DNA of 42,479 bases from Clostridia bacterium (lineage in GTDB: Bacteria > Bacillota > Sulfobacillia > SLMV01). Each line of letters starts with the position of its first letter. Positions within the stretch are counted from its first letter, which is position 1. This document shows, one piece after another, positions 18,368-26,762 of the stretch. The notes under the pieces were generated by a model, which was not told the DNA's origin, ran no database searches, and saw only the letters and a program-made list of their open reading frames with translations. The position numbers and the translations under genes are program-made. The stretch covers positions 1 through 42,479 of the forward strand of contig PUMD01000039.1 of the NCBI GenBank assembly GCA_003551215.1. The letters run 5' to 3'.

Positions 18368-19264
18368 CTACCAACTGATTCTGATGAGCTCCTCAATCTC
18401 CTGTTCATTTGTGAACCTGACCAAAAATCCCGCGTGAGTGAACTGTCGTTCTTCCTCAAGACTCAACGATAGCGTCCAGCGAGACGAAGGACTCTCGCTG
18501 TCGGCGGGATCCCGCTTCATTGCAGTGATCAGCCTGTCGTCGCCACTTACCATGATGAAATCTACGTGCTCGACTTCAACTCCATCGGGCATCACCCGGT
18601 GAATAAGCTGTATGCGGTACTCATCCAGTTGTCTGTCTTTGTTTATTGCTGCTTCAAAGTAACCTCCCAGCTTGCCGAGGTCGACGGACTTCCGTTCTGA
18701 TGCCCGGAAACCGCCCTCGTCCTCAACGTAAATCATGTACTGCAGCGGTGAGTCACCCGAGGTGGCGGTCCCTCCGGCTTGCGTGGTGGATTCCATGACG
18801 GTTCCGTCCGTCACGCTGTAGCCGAAATTGAACAGGCCGGCTGAAAGCTCGACGGGTACAGAAAAACTGGCCCGGTAGGCCAGATCCGACAGCCTGGTTA
18901 CCTCCGCCTCGTCCCATCTGTCATCTCCGTACCTGTACTGAAGTCCGACCCGGGCATCCCGGCCCATCTCGGTAATTTCCCACCGCAGGATGACTTCTGC
19001 TTCAGACCAATCATCTGCGTAGACGATCTCCTCTATTTCTGGAGTGGAATGCCAGGCCATTGCAGTCTGCAGATCGGATACCCGCCGGCTGACACCACCT
19101 ATCTCATGTCCCACGCGGTTGATTTCAGAATGCAGCTGAGCCTGAAGATGCGATACCCGGTCGCCCAACTCCCCGACCCCTCGCCAGGCCAGGTAGTTGA
19201 AAAGCAGGCTCAACACCAGCAGCGGTACTATCATCTTCAATGCGGTGTGATAATCTGAATTCAT
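18368..19264 (-). CDS. Membrane-anchored coiled-coil protein, unknown function
   Basis: About 298 residues. A single N-terminal transmembrane segment (MIVPLLVLSLLFNYLAW) acts as a signal anchor. A heptad-like coiled coil follows (GDRVSHLQAQLHSEINRVG and on to about residue 70), then a globular, beta-rich and acidic extracellular domain. The first ATG that makes biological sense is 19264. A GTG at 19303 would add 13 residues without a better ribosome site. No enzymatic motif is recognised. The topology suggests an oligomeric envelope protein. Confidence 0.7.
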   Translation of the reverse strand: MNSDYHTALKMIVPLLVLSLLFNYLAWRGVGELGDRVSHLQAQLHSEINRVGHEIGGVSRRVSDLQTAMAWHSTPEIEEIVYADDWSEAEVILRWEITEMGRDARVGLQYRYGDDRWDEAEVTRLSDLAYRASFSVPVELSAGLFNFGYSVTDGTVMESTTQAGGTATSGDSPLQYMIYVEDEGGFRASERKSVDLGKLGGYFEAAINKDRQLDEYRIQLIHRVMPDGVEVEHVDFIMVSGDDRLITAMKRDPADSESPSSRWTLSLSLEEERQFTHAGFLVRFTNEQEIEELIRISW

Positions 19265-19791
19265 CTCGTCACGTCCGTTCAGTGGGCCGCGGAAGGGGTC
19301 CACACATATATGATATTTGGGTTATGCCAGTACAGCTGGACGAAAAAAGGGGCGAGATGTTCCTCCCACCCTGAAGATTATCGTCCACTTTTCAGCAAAC
19401 GGGCAAGGGGCAGAGGCAAACAGAAACACCTTTATTGCCGCATCAGTACATGATGAGCTGATCCGCCGGGGTTGTCCATTCAGCCAGCAGCTTCATCGAA
19501 CCTCTCATGGCGTCTGGTCATCCACCGAACAGTCCATATTTTCGGACACCCTGAGCATCTTATGCAGGTCATTGACCGTCCGGGATTCTCTGATCCCGGT
19601 TGAGGAAAACCGCCGTGTTCCCCTGGGATGAGATTCTCCTCGGTGCCGCAAGGTGGGTCGTGTCCACTTTTGGTCCACGCCCGCCGGACAACATTTTTCT
19701 GTACTGCCGGCATTACAGTCGCCTTCGCGTGCGGGCAGCTGGCAGCTTCGCCGGACATCCACGATATAATATCTGAAAAAGCTCCGAGTAG
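19265..19791. other. Intergenic region upstream of sigI
   Basis: About 530 nt between divergent genes. It holds a hairpin, CCGGGAT-TCTCTG-ATCCCGG (19580-19599), and a TATAAT (19765-19770) without a good -35. Short open frames on both strands look spurious. Confidence 0.45.
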
Positions 19792-19821
19792 ACCCCCAAA
19801 ATAATCCGGCTCTTTCCGTAT
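19792..19821 (+). promoter_or_regulatory. SigI-type promoter for sigI-rsgI
   Basis: ACCCCCAAAATAA begins at 19792 and CGTAT lies at 19817-19821, with 19 nt between the ACCCCC and CGTAT blocks. The known autoregulated SigI promoters of Bacillus and Clostridium thermocellum have, as I recall them, a C-rich -35 (ACCCCC) and a -10 starting CG(A/T)A. The element at 21532 matches it closely. Confidence 0.75.
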
Positions 19822-19861
19822 GTACAAGTGGAGGCGCCAGAGAACCGGGAGCCATGCAACC

Positions 19862-20578
19862 GTGCAACCACAACACAAACAGCTTTTGATGAAAGCCCAA
19901 CAAGGTCGCAGGGCTGCGCGCGAACAACTGCTGCGAAAATACCGTTCGTTCGCCAGGCGGGTGGCCTGCGGCTGGGCCAAGCGGCCGCTTACCTGGGGCA
20001 GAGATGATGAGCTGAGCGTTGCCCTGATCGCCCTGGATGAGGCCATCGACCGCTACGACTCCGACCGCGGAGCGTCCTTTCGGACCTTCGCCGCTCAGGT
20101 CATCCGCAGCCGACTGACGGACAACATGCGCAGTCAGGCGGGCAGCCGCGAGGTGGAGATTCTGGATGACCCGGCGGGCCGGTCGGCTGCGGCCCGGAAG
20201 GCCGCAGAGAAGTTCGCAGCAGGTCAGAAGGCCAGAGAGCGCAGCCGGGAGATGGCCGAGTTTGAATCTGAGATGTCCCGCCTGGGAATTGATCTGCAGA
20301 GGCTGCAGGACGCCTCGCCCACTCATCAAAGCAGGCGGGAGAGGCTGAAGGGAGTGGCCCGCAGCCTGGCTGCAGATTCTGACCTTATGGACCGGCTTTT
20401 GCGAACCTGCAGGCTGCCGCAGTCGGACCTGGTCCGGATGACCGGGGTGAGCAAGAAGGTTTTGGAGCGGGGAAGGCCGTACATCATCGCGCTGGCGGTG
20501 ATAATGACCGGGCAGCAGTACGAGAACCTGCGGGCTTTTTTGGGGCTTCCCTTTTTGGGAAAGGATGAAGAATATTGA
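19862..20578 (+). CDS. sigI: RNA polymerase sigma factor SigI
   Basis: About 238 residues. The sigma-2 region LTWGRDDELSVALIALDEAI followed by RYDSDRGASFRTFA is diagnostic of the SigI group, as is the C-terminal ending LVRMTGVSKKVLERGRPYII. SigI factors are held at the membrane by RsgI and direct stress, cell-wall or, in C. thermocellum, polysaccharide-sensing regulons. The frame opens at ATG 19820, but that ATG lies inside the -10 element, so translation must start downstream. GTG 19862, with GGGAG about 10 nt before it, is the best choice. The stop overlaps the rsgI start. Autoregulation is inferred from the promoter at 19792. Confidence 0.92.
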   Translation: MQPQHKQLLMKAQQGRRAAREQLLRKYRSFARRVACGWAKRPLTWGRDDELSVALIALDEAIDRYDSDRGASFRTFAAQVIRSRLTDNMRSQAGSREVEILDDPAGRSAAARKAAEKFAAGQKARERSREMAEFESEMSRLGIDLQRLQDASPTHQSRRERLKGVARSLAADSDLMDRLLRTCRLPQSDLVRMTGVSKKVLERGRPYIIALAVIMTGQQYENLRAFLGLPFLGKDEEY

Positions 20579-21516
20579 AGCGCAGAGACACAGGGATGGT
20601 CATAAGAGCAGATGAAGACGGCGTATACGTGGTAACCCGGGAGGGGGAATTCCGCCGTCTTCCGCCGGCCAGGTTTGATCAACTCCCCTGCCGCGGAGAA
20701 ATAGTGCAGCTTTCCGCTGCCGGCAGCGCGCACCGCCGCCGGCTGATGTGGATCGCCGCGATGGCTGCTGCTTTGCTGATCCTGGCTGTGATCATTCCCT
20801 CTGCGCTTTCTCCTACCGTTTCGCTGGCTGCTGAGCTGGAAATAGAGATGAATCCCACCGTTTATCTTGCCCTGGACTCCGAGGGGATAGTCCGAGAAAC
20901 CCGCAGTGAGAAACTCCAGGGCCAGGAGATTTTGGAGGTGGCCGACCTTGAGGGCCAGGGAGCCCCGGAAGCGGCTGCCTCGGTGGTAGAGGCTGCCGCA
21001 GACATGGGACTTTTGTCCCTGACGCAGGAGAATGTGATCCTTCTCACTGAGGTTGCGGGCGAAGACGCACCTGGACCGGTCGTCGACACCGAGCATCTTT
21101 TGGGCTCGGTTCAGTCCGTTTTGGATGCACGCGGGCTTCCGGCGGCGGTGAATGCCTTTTGGGCTGCTCCGGAGGCGGCGCGCGAGGCAGCCGAACGGGG
21201 GACCAGCGCCGGAAGAGAAATGCTCCGCCGCCGGGCCGAGGAGCTGGGAACCAGTATCCCCGGTCGCGCCCTCCGCGAGGCGTCCCTGCGCGAGCTGCCG
21301 CGGGAGGCGGGAGTGCCACCGGAGGTGCTGTTTGGCAAGCCCGATGATAGACAGGACGGCCCACCAGATCCCGGTTTTCACCGTCCTGATGACCCCGGGC
21401 AGAAAGAAGATGAGCGGCACAGACCTCCGGCGGGGCCCAGATCGGAGACGCCGTCGCCGGGGCACCGGGAGGCTCCTCAGCAGAGCCCCGAGGAAAGACC
21501 GCCGCGGGGACCCTGA
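20575..21516 (+). CDS. rsgI: Anti-sigma-I factor RsgI
   Basis: A protein of 313 residues whose TTG start overlaps the sigI stop. The cytoplasmic RsgI_N domain (about 1-50: GMVIRADEDGVYVVTREGEF) binds SigI. One transmembrane helix spans about 57-77. The extracytoplasmic RsgI domain begins with ELEIEMNPTVYLALDSEG. The Asn-Pro at 93-94 corresponds to the 'DINPS' motif that is the self-cleavage site in characterised RsgI proteins. The C-terminal 60 residues are a Pro/Arg/Asp-rich tail, probably disordered and perhaps wall-interacting. Unlike cellulolytic clostridial RsgIs there is no carbohydrate-binding module, so the sensed signal is unknown. Confidence 0.88.
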   Translation: MKRRDTGMVIRADEDGVYVVTREGEFRRLPPARFDQLPCRGEIVQLSAAGSAHRRRLMWIAAMAAALLILAVIIPSALSPTVSLAAELEIEMNPTVYLALDSEGIVRETRSEKLQGQEILEVADLEGQGAPEAAASVVEAAADMGLLSLTQENVILLTEVAGEDAPGPVVDTEHLLGSVQSVLDARGLPAAVNAFWAAPEAAREAAERGTSAGREMLRRRAEELGTSIPGRALREASLRELPREAGVPPEVLFGKPDDRQDGPPDPGFHRPDDPGQKEDERHRPPAGPRSETPSPGHREAPQQSPEERPPRGP

Positions 21517-21531
21517 GATAGATTCCCTGAG

Positions 21532-21560
21532 ACCCCCAAAAATAGCCGCACAATTCGTAT
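21532..21560 (+). promoter_or_regulatory. SigI-type promoter for the DUF5667/SLH genes
   Basis: ACCCCC (21532-21537), followed by AAAAATAGCCG, and CGTAT (21556-21560) with an 18-nt spacer. It shares GACCCCCAAAA and CGTAT with the sigI promoter at 19792 and lies 49 nt before the next start codon. Confidence 0.75.
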
Positions 21561-21608
21561 AAAAGAGTGAAGACCCAGAAAATGTGTTCAAAGAGGAGGT
21601 CAAAGAAG

Positions 21609-22274
21609 ATGCGTAAGACTTTCACCTTGCTGGCAGTACTGCTGGCGTTGTTTCTTATTCTGCCGCTGGCGGCCACCGTATCCGCTGCCGAAGAGGACGA
21701 GACTGATCCACCCCTCACTCCTGATTCACCGGTCTACGGCCTGCAGCGGGCTATGGAGCAGGTGCAGCTGAGATTGACTCATTGCCCCTCCGAGAGGGCC
21801 TCACTGGTCGCCTCCCAGATGCACAGGCGGACAGAGGAACTGGGGCAGTCGATGCAAAAGGGCAGATCAGAGCACGCCCCCGGTCTGATCAGGGCTGCCG
21901 AGAGACTGGCAGAGAAACTGGATTTCGAATGCGAAGAGCTGGACCTGGAAAACACAGATCTCACGGAAGTCGCCGACATCATAGAAGGCTCCACCTCCCG
22001 GGCCCTGGAAAGGCTGGATGAGTTGAAAGAACAGCTGCCCGATGAAGCCGATGACGGACTGCGAAACGCGATTGACCGCATTGAGGAGAACCGTCAGTTT
22101 GCCTGGTCGGTCCTCGAGGGCATAGTTGAAGGAGAGTTCCCGGGCGATGCCGACAGGGCAGAGCAGCTTCTGCAGCGGGCCCGGCAGCGAGGGGGAAATG
22201 GCCCAGAGCAGCTACCTGGCCCCCCGTGGTTGTCAGATGAAGAAGAGGAGCCCGAAGGCAACGGTGGCGATTGA
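21609..22274 (+). CDS. DUF5667-type secreted protein, probable SigI target
   Basis: About 221 residues. A signal peptide ends at VSAAEE, followed by PLTPDSPVYGLQRAMEQVQL, the typical opening of DUF5667, a helical extracytoplasmic domain often seen beside sigma/anti-sigma genes. A long amphipathic helical region and an acidic, Pro/Gly-rich C-terminus follow. ATG 21609 has GAGGAGGT 8 nt upstream. The earlier ATG at 21567 coincides with the predicted transcription start of the SigI promoter and is ruled out. It likely forms an operon with the SLH gene 22 nt downstream. The function of DUF5667 is not known. A periplasmic or wall-associated sensor role is inference. Confidence 0.8.
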   Translation: MRKTFTLLAVLLALFLILPLAATVSAAEEDETDPPLTPDSPVYGLQRAMEQVQLRLTHCPSERASLVASQMHRRTEELGQSMQKGRSEHAPGLIRAAERLAEKLDFECEELDLENTDLTEVADIIEGSTSRALERLDELKEQLPDEADDGLRNAIDRIEENRQFAWSVLEGIVEGEFPGDADRAEQLLQRARQRGGNGPEQLPGPPWLSDEEEEPEGNGGD

Positions 22275-22296
22275 GCGGGAAGGGGCATGATCGGTC

Positions 22297-23556
22297 ATGA
22301 ACAGAAGGAAACTCGCCGTCTCACTGGTATTGGCGCTGCTTATTGCAGCCCTGGTCGCCCGGCCTGCCGGGGCACGGTTTGATGATGTGGATTCCCGGTG
22401 GGAATGGGCTCAGGAGGGCATAGACTTCCTGGTCGAGAGGGGGGTAATAAGCGGTTTCCCCGGTGAAGTGTTCCGGCCCGGATGGGAAGTAACCCGGGGG
22501 CAGTTTATCAAAATGTTGTCTGAGATCTGCGGCTTCGAGCCCGGCGAATCCGGTCGGGCGTTTTCCGACACCTCGCAGCACTGGGCGGGACCCCACGTGC
22601 AGGCTGCCGTCGAGCAGGGCGTGGTCAGGCCGGAGGAATACGGAGCCAATTTTGAGCCTGACAGGCCCATAACCCGCATGGAGATGGCCAGATTCACGGT
22701 CCGCGCGGTCAGGGGGGGCGCCGCCGACGCAGGGGGGCGGCGGGCTGAGTTCACCGATACCGCCCATCTGGCAGCCGAAGATCAGGATTACATCGCGGCG
22801 GCTTCAGAATGGGGGATCATTACCGGATACCCCGAAGGCGAGTTCCGACCGGACCGGACGGCAAGCCGCGCTGAGGCGGCAGTGATCCTGTTCCGCATGA
22901 CAGCAGGGGAGATCGCCAGATCAACAGCCGATCTCGACGAGCTGCTGCCGGACTCCGCAGAAGATGCCATCGCCGGCCACCGACTGATCTATCTGGGCGG
23001 CAACCACTTCATCGCGGTAAGTGAGGAGCCCGGCGAGGGGAGTATGGAGGTAACTATCGGACTGGATGCACAGATGGTGGAGATTCCCCCAGCTGAGCTG
23101 GCAGAAGAACCGACGACGGGGGAGTTTCATCACCTGCGGCCCGACCAGCTTGCCGATTTTGCCCAGCAGCACTACCCCGAGGGTCTGTACGCCGTCAGCT
23201 ATTCTCTTGGCGCGCTTTCATCGGATCATCTGAGCACGCCCGAGCAGCTGTCCGGGGCGGGTGCTGCAGTACACCGGCTGCAGCGTCTTTATCCCGGGCG
23301 TTTCGACAGGACCGCTTCTCACTGGATCTTCGAGCTGGCGCCGGGGCATTGGATTATGTGGCGTAGGCAGGCGGCTTCTGGTCCGGATGTCTTCATTGCC
23401 TTCTCGGCCTCTCAGGTGCAGTTTAGTGAAACCTGCGGCGATGAGGCTGTGTTGGGACAGGTAATTTTGGTCGATGATGCGGAGATTCTTGCCTTCACCG
23501 AAGAATCCGATCATGGGTTGTATCTTATACCCGATAAAGTTGACACTCCACAGTAG
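22297..23556 (+). CDS. SLH-domain surface protein
   Basis: A protein of 419 residues. The signal peptide ends near PAGA. Three SLH domains span about residues 26-205 (GVISGFPGEVFRPGWEVTR, then NFEPDRPITRMEMARF, then GYPEGEFRPDRTASRAEAA), anchoring it to the cell wall. The C-terminal 200 residues are unassigned, with several Trp and His residues (SHWIFELAPGHWIMWRR) and a possible ligand-binding beta fold. It lies 22 nt after the DUF5667 gene and probably shares the SigI promoter at 21532. A strong GC hairpin follows the stop. No catalytic motif is seen. Confidence 0.85.
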   Translation: MNRRKLAVSLVLALLIAALVARPAGARFDDVDSRWEWAQEGIDFLVERGVISGFPGEVFRPGWEVTRGQFIKMLSEICGFEPGESGRAFSDTSQHWAGPHVQAAVEQGVVRPEEYGANFEPDRPITRMEMARFTVRAVRGGAADAGGRRAEFTDTAHLAAEDQDYIAAASEWGIITGYPEGEFRPDRTASRAEAAVILFRMTAGEIARSTADLDELLPDSAEDAIAGHRLIYLGGNHFIAVSEEPGEGSMEVTIGLDAQMVEIPPAELAEEPTTGEFHHLRPDQLADFAQQHYPEGLYAVSYSLGALSSDHLSTPEQLSGAGAAVHRLQRLYPGRFDRTASHWIFELAPGHWIMWRRQAASGPDVFIAFSASQVQFSETCGDEAVLGQVILVDDAEILAFTEESDHGLYLIPDKVDTPQ

Positions 23557-23565
23557 ACCGATCGA

Positions 23566-23590
23566 GCCCGGGCCTTCTGCCGGCCCGGGC
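23566..23590 (+). terminator. GC-rich hairpin ending the SigI operon
   Basis: GCCCGGGCC (23566-23574) and GGCCCGGGC (23582-23590) form a perfect 9-bp stem with a 7-nt loop, 10 nt after the stop. There is no U-tract. Confidence 0.55.
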
Positions 23591-23968
23591 GATTCAGGTC
23601 CTTGATGACGCCTCATTCACATAACCTTACCTGCTTCTCCTCCCCGAGTTTCAGTAGATAAAACACATGATAGCTGAGTAGGCTGCTGCGGTCATGCACG
23701 GCGCGGCGGCAGCAGTCTGCCGCAGTGATGACAATTTTGCCCAGCAGGTCCCCGCGCAGGCGCGGAGCGAAAAATGACCGGCTGCTGGCGGTGGATGCGC
23801 CGGTGCAGTCTGGCTGGCTGGGACGCCGAAGCTGCCGCCTGCGGCAGGAGTTGGCGCCGAATGTGGAGAAAAAGATGGACGGTGGCCAATCACGTACGGG
23901 CCGACTTTCAGCGCATTGCCCTGCCGGGAAAAGAGCATGGAGGTTCAACTGCGAAAGAGGGGATTAAA
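23591..23968. other. Intergenic region before the aldolase gene
   Basis: About 380 nt. Frames on both strands are open here but look compositional (GC-rich, no ribosome sites). The aldolase frame is open back to 23774 without homologous sequence. No clear promoter was found. Confidence 0.4.
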
Positions 23969-24883
23969 GTGGACGATACGCTGAGCGAGAGGAAGGAGAA
24001 GCTTTACGGAAACCACGTTCTGACCGTAACTCCGCTGACTTCAGATCGCGACATCGATGAGGACTCGACGCGAAACCTGGTGGATTTCGTAATCGACCGG
24101 GATGTGCACGGCATCCTGGCTCTGGGCAGCACCGGAGAGGTCTTCGCACTCACGGAGGCGGAGAGGAAGGAGTACGTAGAGATAGTGGTCGATCAGACCC
24201 AGGGGCGGGTCCCAGTGGGGGTGGGGGTGAACGATTCATCAAGCGATAGAGCCGCCCAGCTGGCCCGGCACGCCCAGCAGGTTGGAGCAGATTACATCTT
24301 CACCTGTCCCCCGTACTACCACCCGCACCGGGCAGAGGGTCTGTACCGGCACGTCGGGCACATCTGTGACGCCGTCGACCTTCCTATCATGGTCTATGAC
24401 GGGGGAGCCGGGATAGAGATATCCTTTGAGCTGCTGGGACGAATGGCCCGGGATTTCCCCAACCTGGCCTGCGCCAAGCTGTTTTTGCCCTATCCTCCCA
24501 AGATCGCAAAGTATGAAGAGGCAACGGGAGGGCAGGTGGCACCCTTCGCCGGTCACGACCAGATGAATTACCTTATGCTGCTTTACGGTGCCGCGGGTAT
24601 GACGTCCGCCGCCAGCTGTGTCCTGCCCAAAGAGCAAAGCGAGATGTTCGAGCTGATCCAGGAGGGGGAGGTGGAGGGCGCCCGGGAGATATTCCTCTCC
24701 AGGCTGGCTCCACTGAACTCCATCGCCTTCGCCAACGTACTTCAGTACGTGCAGTGCTACAAAAAGGCGCTGAAATGGATGGGCGTCATAGAATCCGATA
24801 CGTGCAAGGTGGTAATGGAGCCGGTAACCGAGACCAGAGAACAGGAGCTTGCGGCAGTCATGCAGTACATCGGTCTGCTGTAG
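23969..24883 (+). CDS. Dihydrodipicolinate synthase (DHDPS/NAL) family aldolase
   Basis: A protein of 304 residues with the class I pyruvate-aldolase features of the DHDPS/N-acetylneuraminate lyase family: GSTGE (53-57, pyruvate carboxylate loop), Tyr143 in MVYDGG, and the Schiff-base Lys170 in LACAKLF. True DapA usually has YNxP at the tyrosine; here it is YDGG. With panB rather than lysine genes downstream, a substrate other than aspartate semialdehyde is likely. GTG 23969 follows GAAAGAGGGG at a good distance. It sits 95 nt upstream of panB on the same strand, so the two may be co-transcribed. Exact substrate unknown. Confidence 0.85.
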   Translation: MDDTLSERKEKLYGNHVLTVTPLTSDRDIDEDSTRNLVDFVIDRDVHGILALGSTGEVFALTEAERKEYVEIVVDQTQGRVPVGVGVNDSSSDRAAQLARHAQQVGADYIFTCPPYYHPHRAEGLYRHVGHICDAVDLPIMVYDGGAGIEISFELLGRMARDFPNLACAKLFLPYPPKIAKYEEATGGQVAPFAGHDQMNYLMLLYGAAGMTSAASCVLPKEQSEMFELIQEGEVEGAREIFLSRLAPLNSIAFANVLQYVQCYKKALKWMGVIESDTCKVVMEPVTETREQELAAVMQYIGLL

Positions 24884-24978
24884 GGCTACCCTAAGCAAGG
24901 GAGTCCGGCGCAAGCGGACGGATCAGGGTGATGGTTTTGCCTCTGCCGCTTACGCGGCTGACCCAGGGAGGGATATAG

Positions 24979-25836
24979 ATGAGCAAAAAGACAATAATGG
25001 ACTTTCGGAACATGAAATCGCGGGGAGAGAACCTGGTTTACCTCACTGCCTATGATGCGCAGATAGCGCGGCTGCAGGAAGAGATCGGCGTGGATATGAT
25101 CCTGGTGGGAGATTCGGTGGGCAATACTCTCTTGGGTTATGATTCTACCCTGCCGGTGACCATGGACGAGATGATAGTATTTACCTCCGCCGTCAGGCGG
25201 GGAGCGCCCGACACCTTCGTCATCGGGGATATGCCCTTTATGTCCTATCAGACGGATGACAGGGACGCTGTAGCAAACGCCGGGCGCCTGATCAAACAAG
25301 CAGGTGCGGACGCCATCAAGCTGGAGGGCGGACGCAGGGTTGCCTCGCAGGTGGAGGCTATCGTCGAGGCCGGCATACTGGTGCAGGGGCACATAGGCCT
25401 GACCCCTCAGTCGGCCGGTCAGTTCGGCGGCTGGCGGGCGCAGGGCCGCACCGCCGAGACGGCGCTGGGAATCCTGAAGGATGCGCTGGCCCTGCAGGAA
25501 GCGGGGGCCTTTTCCATCCTGGTGGAGGGTGTCCCCAACCAGGTCACCCGGGTGCTGAGCGAACGCTGCGAGATCCCCATCTACGGCATAGGAGCCGGAC
25601 GGGAATGCGACGGGCAGCTTTTGATCGTCTACGATATGCTCGGCCTGTTTGAGCTCTTCGAGCCCCGCTTCGTCAAGCGATACGGAGAGCTGGCTGATGA
25701 TATCAGAGAGATGCTGTCCGAATACGCCCAGGAGGTGCGGGACGGAAGTTTCCCCGAGGACAAGCACGACTACGGCATACCTTCCGAGGAACTGGACAAG
25801 TTTGTCGCGCAGGCGGAAAGCGAGGGTCTTGTGTGA
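24979..25836 (+). CDS. panB: 3-methyl-2-oxobutanoate hydroxymethyltransferase (PanB)
   Basis: A protein of 285 residues, close to the family norm. It transfers a one-carbon unit from 5,10-methylene-tetrahydrofolate to alpha-ketoisovalerate to make ketopantoate for coenzyme A synthesis, in the cytosol. Visible signatures are LVGDSVGN with metal ligand Asp45, GDMPF with Asp84, AIKLEGG with Lys114, LVEGVP with the catalytic Glu183, and IGIGAGRECDGQ-like IYGIGAGRECDGQ. ATG 24979 follows AGGGAGGG. No panC or panD is adjacent. The association with an aldolase and a rubredoxin-ferredoxin gene is unusual, so a variant specificity cannot be excluded. Confidence 0.9.
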   Translation: MSKKTIMDFRNMKSRGENLVYLTAYDAQIARLQEEIGVDMILVGDSVGNTLLGYDSTLPVTMDEMIVFTSAVRRGAPDTFVIGDMPFMSYQTDDRDAVANAGRLIKQAGADAIKLEGGRRVASQVEAIVEAGILVQGHIGLTPQSAGQFGGWRAQGRTAETALGILKDALALQEAGAFSILVEGVPNQVTRVLSERCEIPIYGIGAGRECDGQLLIVYDMLGLFELFEPRFVKRYGELADDIREMLSEYAQEVRDGSFPEDKHDYGIPSEELDKFVAQAESEGLV

Positions 25837-25959
25837 CATGCCGGAGGCACCGGCGGCTGGCCTGAAGTCAATGTTTGCGAGGCCGACTGGCAGAATGCAG
25901 TCTCGGTGAGGCAAAGGCCTGCGCGGTGCACTGCGGACGGCGAGAGGAGGAGAACCCGC

Positions 25960-26367
25960 TTGGAGAAATTCGAATGCACGGTCTGTGATTACATCTACGA
26001 CCCAGAAGCTGGTGATCCGGATTCCGGGGTACCGCGGGATACCGCCTTTGAGGAGCTGCCCGACGACTGGCTGTGTCCGGTCTGCTCTGTACCCAGGAGC
26101 GATTTTGTGCCGCAGGAGGATGAAAAATTCGCCTCAAAGGGGGCGGTGCGCCGGTACAGCAGACCGGGCCTGACCGTAATCTGGCAAAGCGCTCTTTGCA
26201 ATCACAACGGAAACTGCACCCGCAGCCTGCCCGAAGTCTTTGACGTGGATAAAAGGCCCTGGGTCGATATTAAGGGGGCAGAAATCAGCGAGATAAAGAG
26301 GGTCATCGATGAGTGTCCCACCGGCGCCCTGTCCTATCAGGAAACCGACGGTGCTCACAAAAGCTGA
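25960..26367 (+). CDS. Rubredoxin fused to a Fer4_19-type ferredoxin domain
   Basis: About 135 residues. The N-terminal rubredoxin has Cys6 and Cys9 (CTVC) and Cys39 and Cys42 (CPVC), with the usual intervening DPExGDPxxGVPxxTxFEELPDDW pattern. The C-terminal half resembles the divergent 4Fe-4S mono-cluster domain: Cys80, Cys86 and Cys119 with the signatures RSLPEVFDVDKRPWVD and CPTGALSY. The fusion would be a two-centre electron carrier. TTG 25960 follows GAGAGGAGGAGA at 9 nt; the longer upstream frame has no ribosome site. It lies downstream of panB and is followed by a strong hairpin. Confidence 0.85.
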   Translation: MEKFECTVCDYIYDPEAGDPDSGVPRDTAFEELPDDWLCPVCSVPRSDFVPQEDEKFASKGAVRRYSRPGLTVIWQSALCNHNGNCTRSLPEVFDVDKRPWVDIKGAEISEIKRVIDECPTGALSYQETDGAHKS

Positions 26368-26398
26368 GCAGAAGCTGCACGGACGCGGTGACAATTGC

Positions 26399-26453
26399 TG
26401 GGCTGCAGGAGACCTGAGACCGGTTCGATGTCGGTTCAGAAACCTGCAGCCCA
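26399..26453 (+). terminator. Long hairpin after the rubredoxin fusion gene
   Basis: TGGGCTGCAGG (26399-26409) pairs perfectly with CCTGCAGCCCA (26443-26453), and the loop can extend the stem through CTGA...TCAG pairs. It lies 32 nt past the stop. There is no U-run. Confidence 0.5.
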
Positions 26454-26762
26454 AACCTTCCCTTTCACAATGACCCCCATCAGTCCTTCACCGGAGGTCT
26501 TCTGTCTGTAGAATATTCGGCCAGCTGCGCAGCATCCCTGCACCAAACTCGCTGCAACAACTCGCAGGTTCGGCGGCCCAGCCTCATCTGCTTCCCTTTG
26601 ACCAGGTCGGTTTGCACCATACGTTATGCCCGCAGCCGCCGGCTTTTGGGAGGGGTGACATAGGGCTGTCACACCACCTCCTTACACTATCTGCAGGCTT
26701 AGGCGAGCAGATTTACTTCAAGCAGCCTTTCGGCTGTGAATAGAAAGGGAGGATCTGTGACA
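26454..26762. other. Intergenic region with a short dyad
   Basis: About 310 nt. GTGACA-TAGGGC-TGTCAC (26655-26672) is a small inverted repeat about 90 nt before the next start. It may be an operator. A 78-codon minus-strand frame is present but not convincing. Confidence 0.35.

Noticed and set aside
20326..21603. 425-codon minus-strand open frame
   Set aside because: Shadow of sigI/rsgI; Arg/Pro/Ser-rich composition typical of antisense GC-rich coding DNA.
24886..25914. 342-codon minus-strand open frame
   Set aside because: Antisense shadow of panB, whose catalytic residues are intact on the plus strand.
26436..26672. 78-codon minus-strand open frame
   Set aside because: No ribosome site, no motif, and it covers the terminator-proximal intergenic region.
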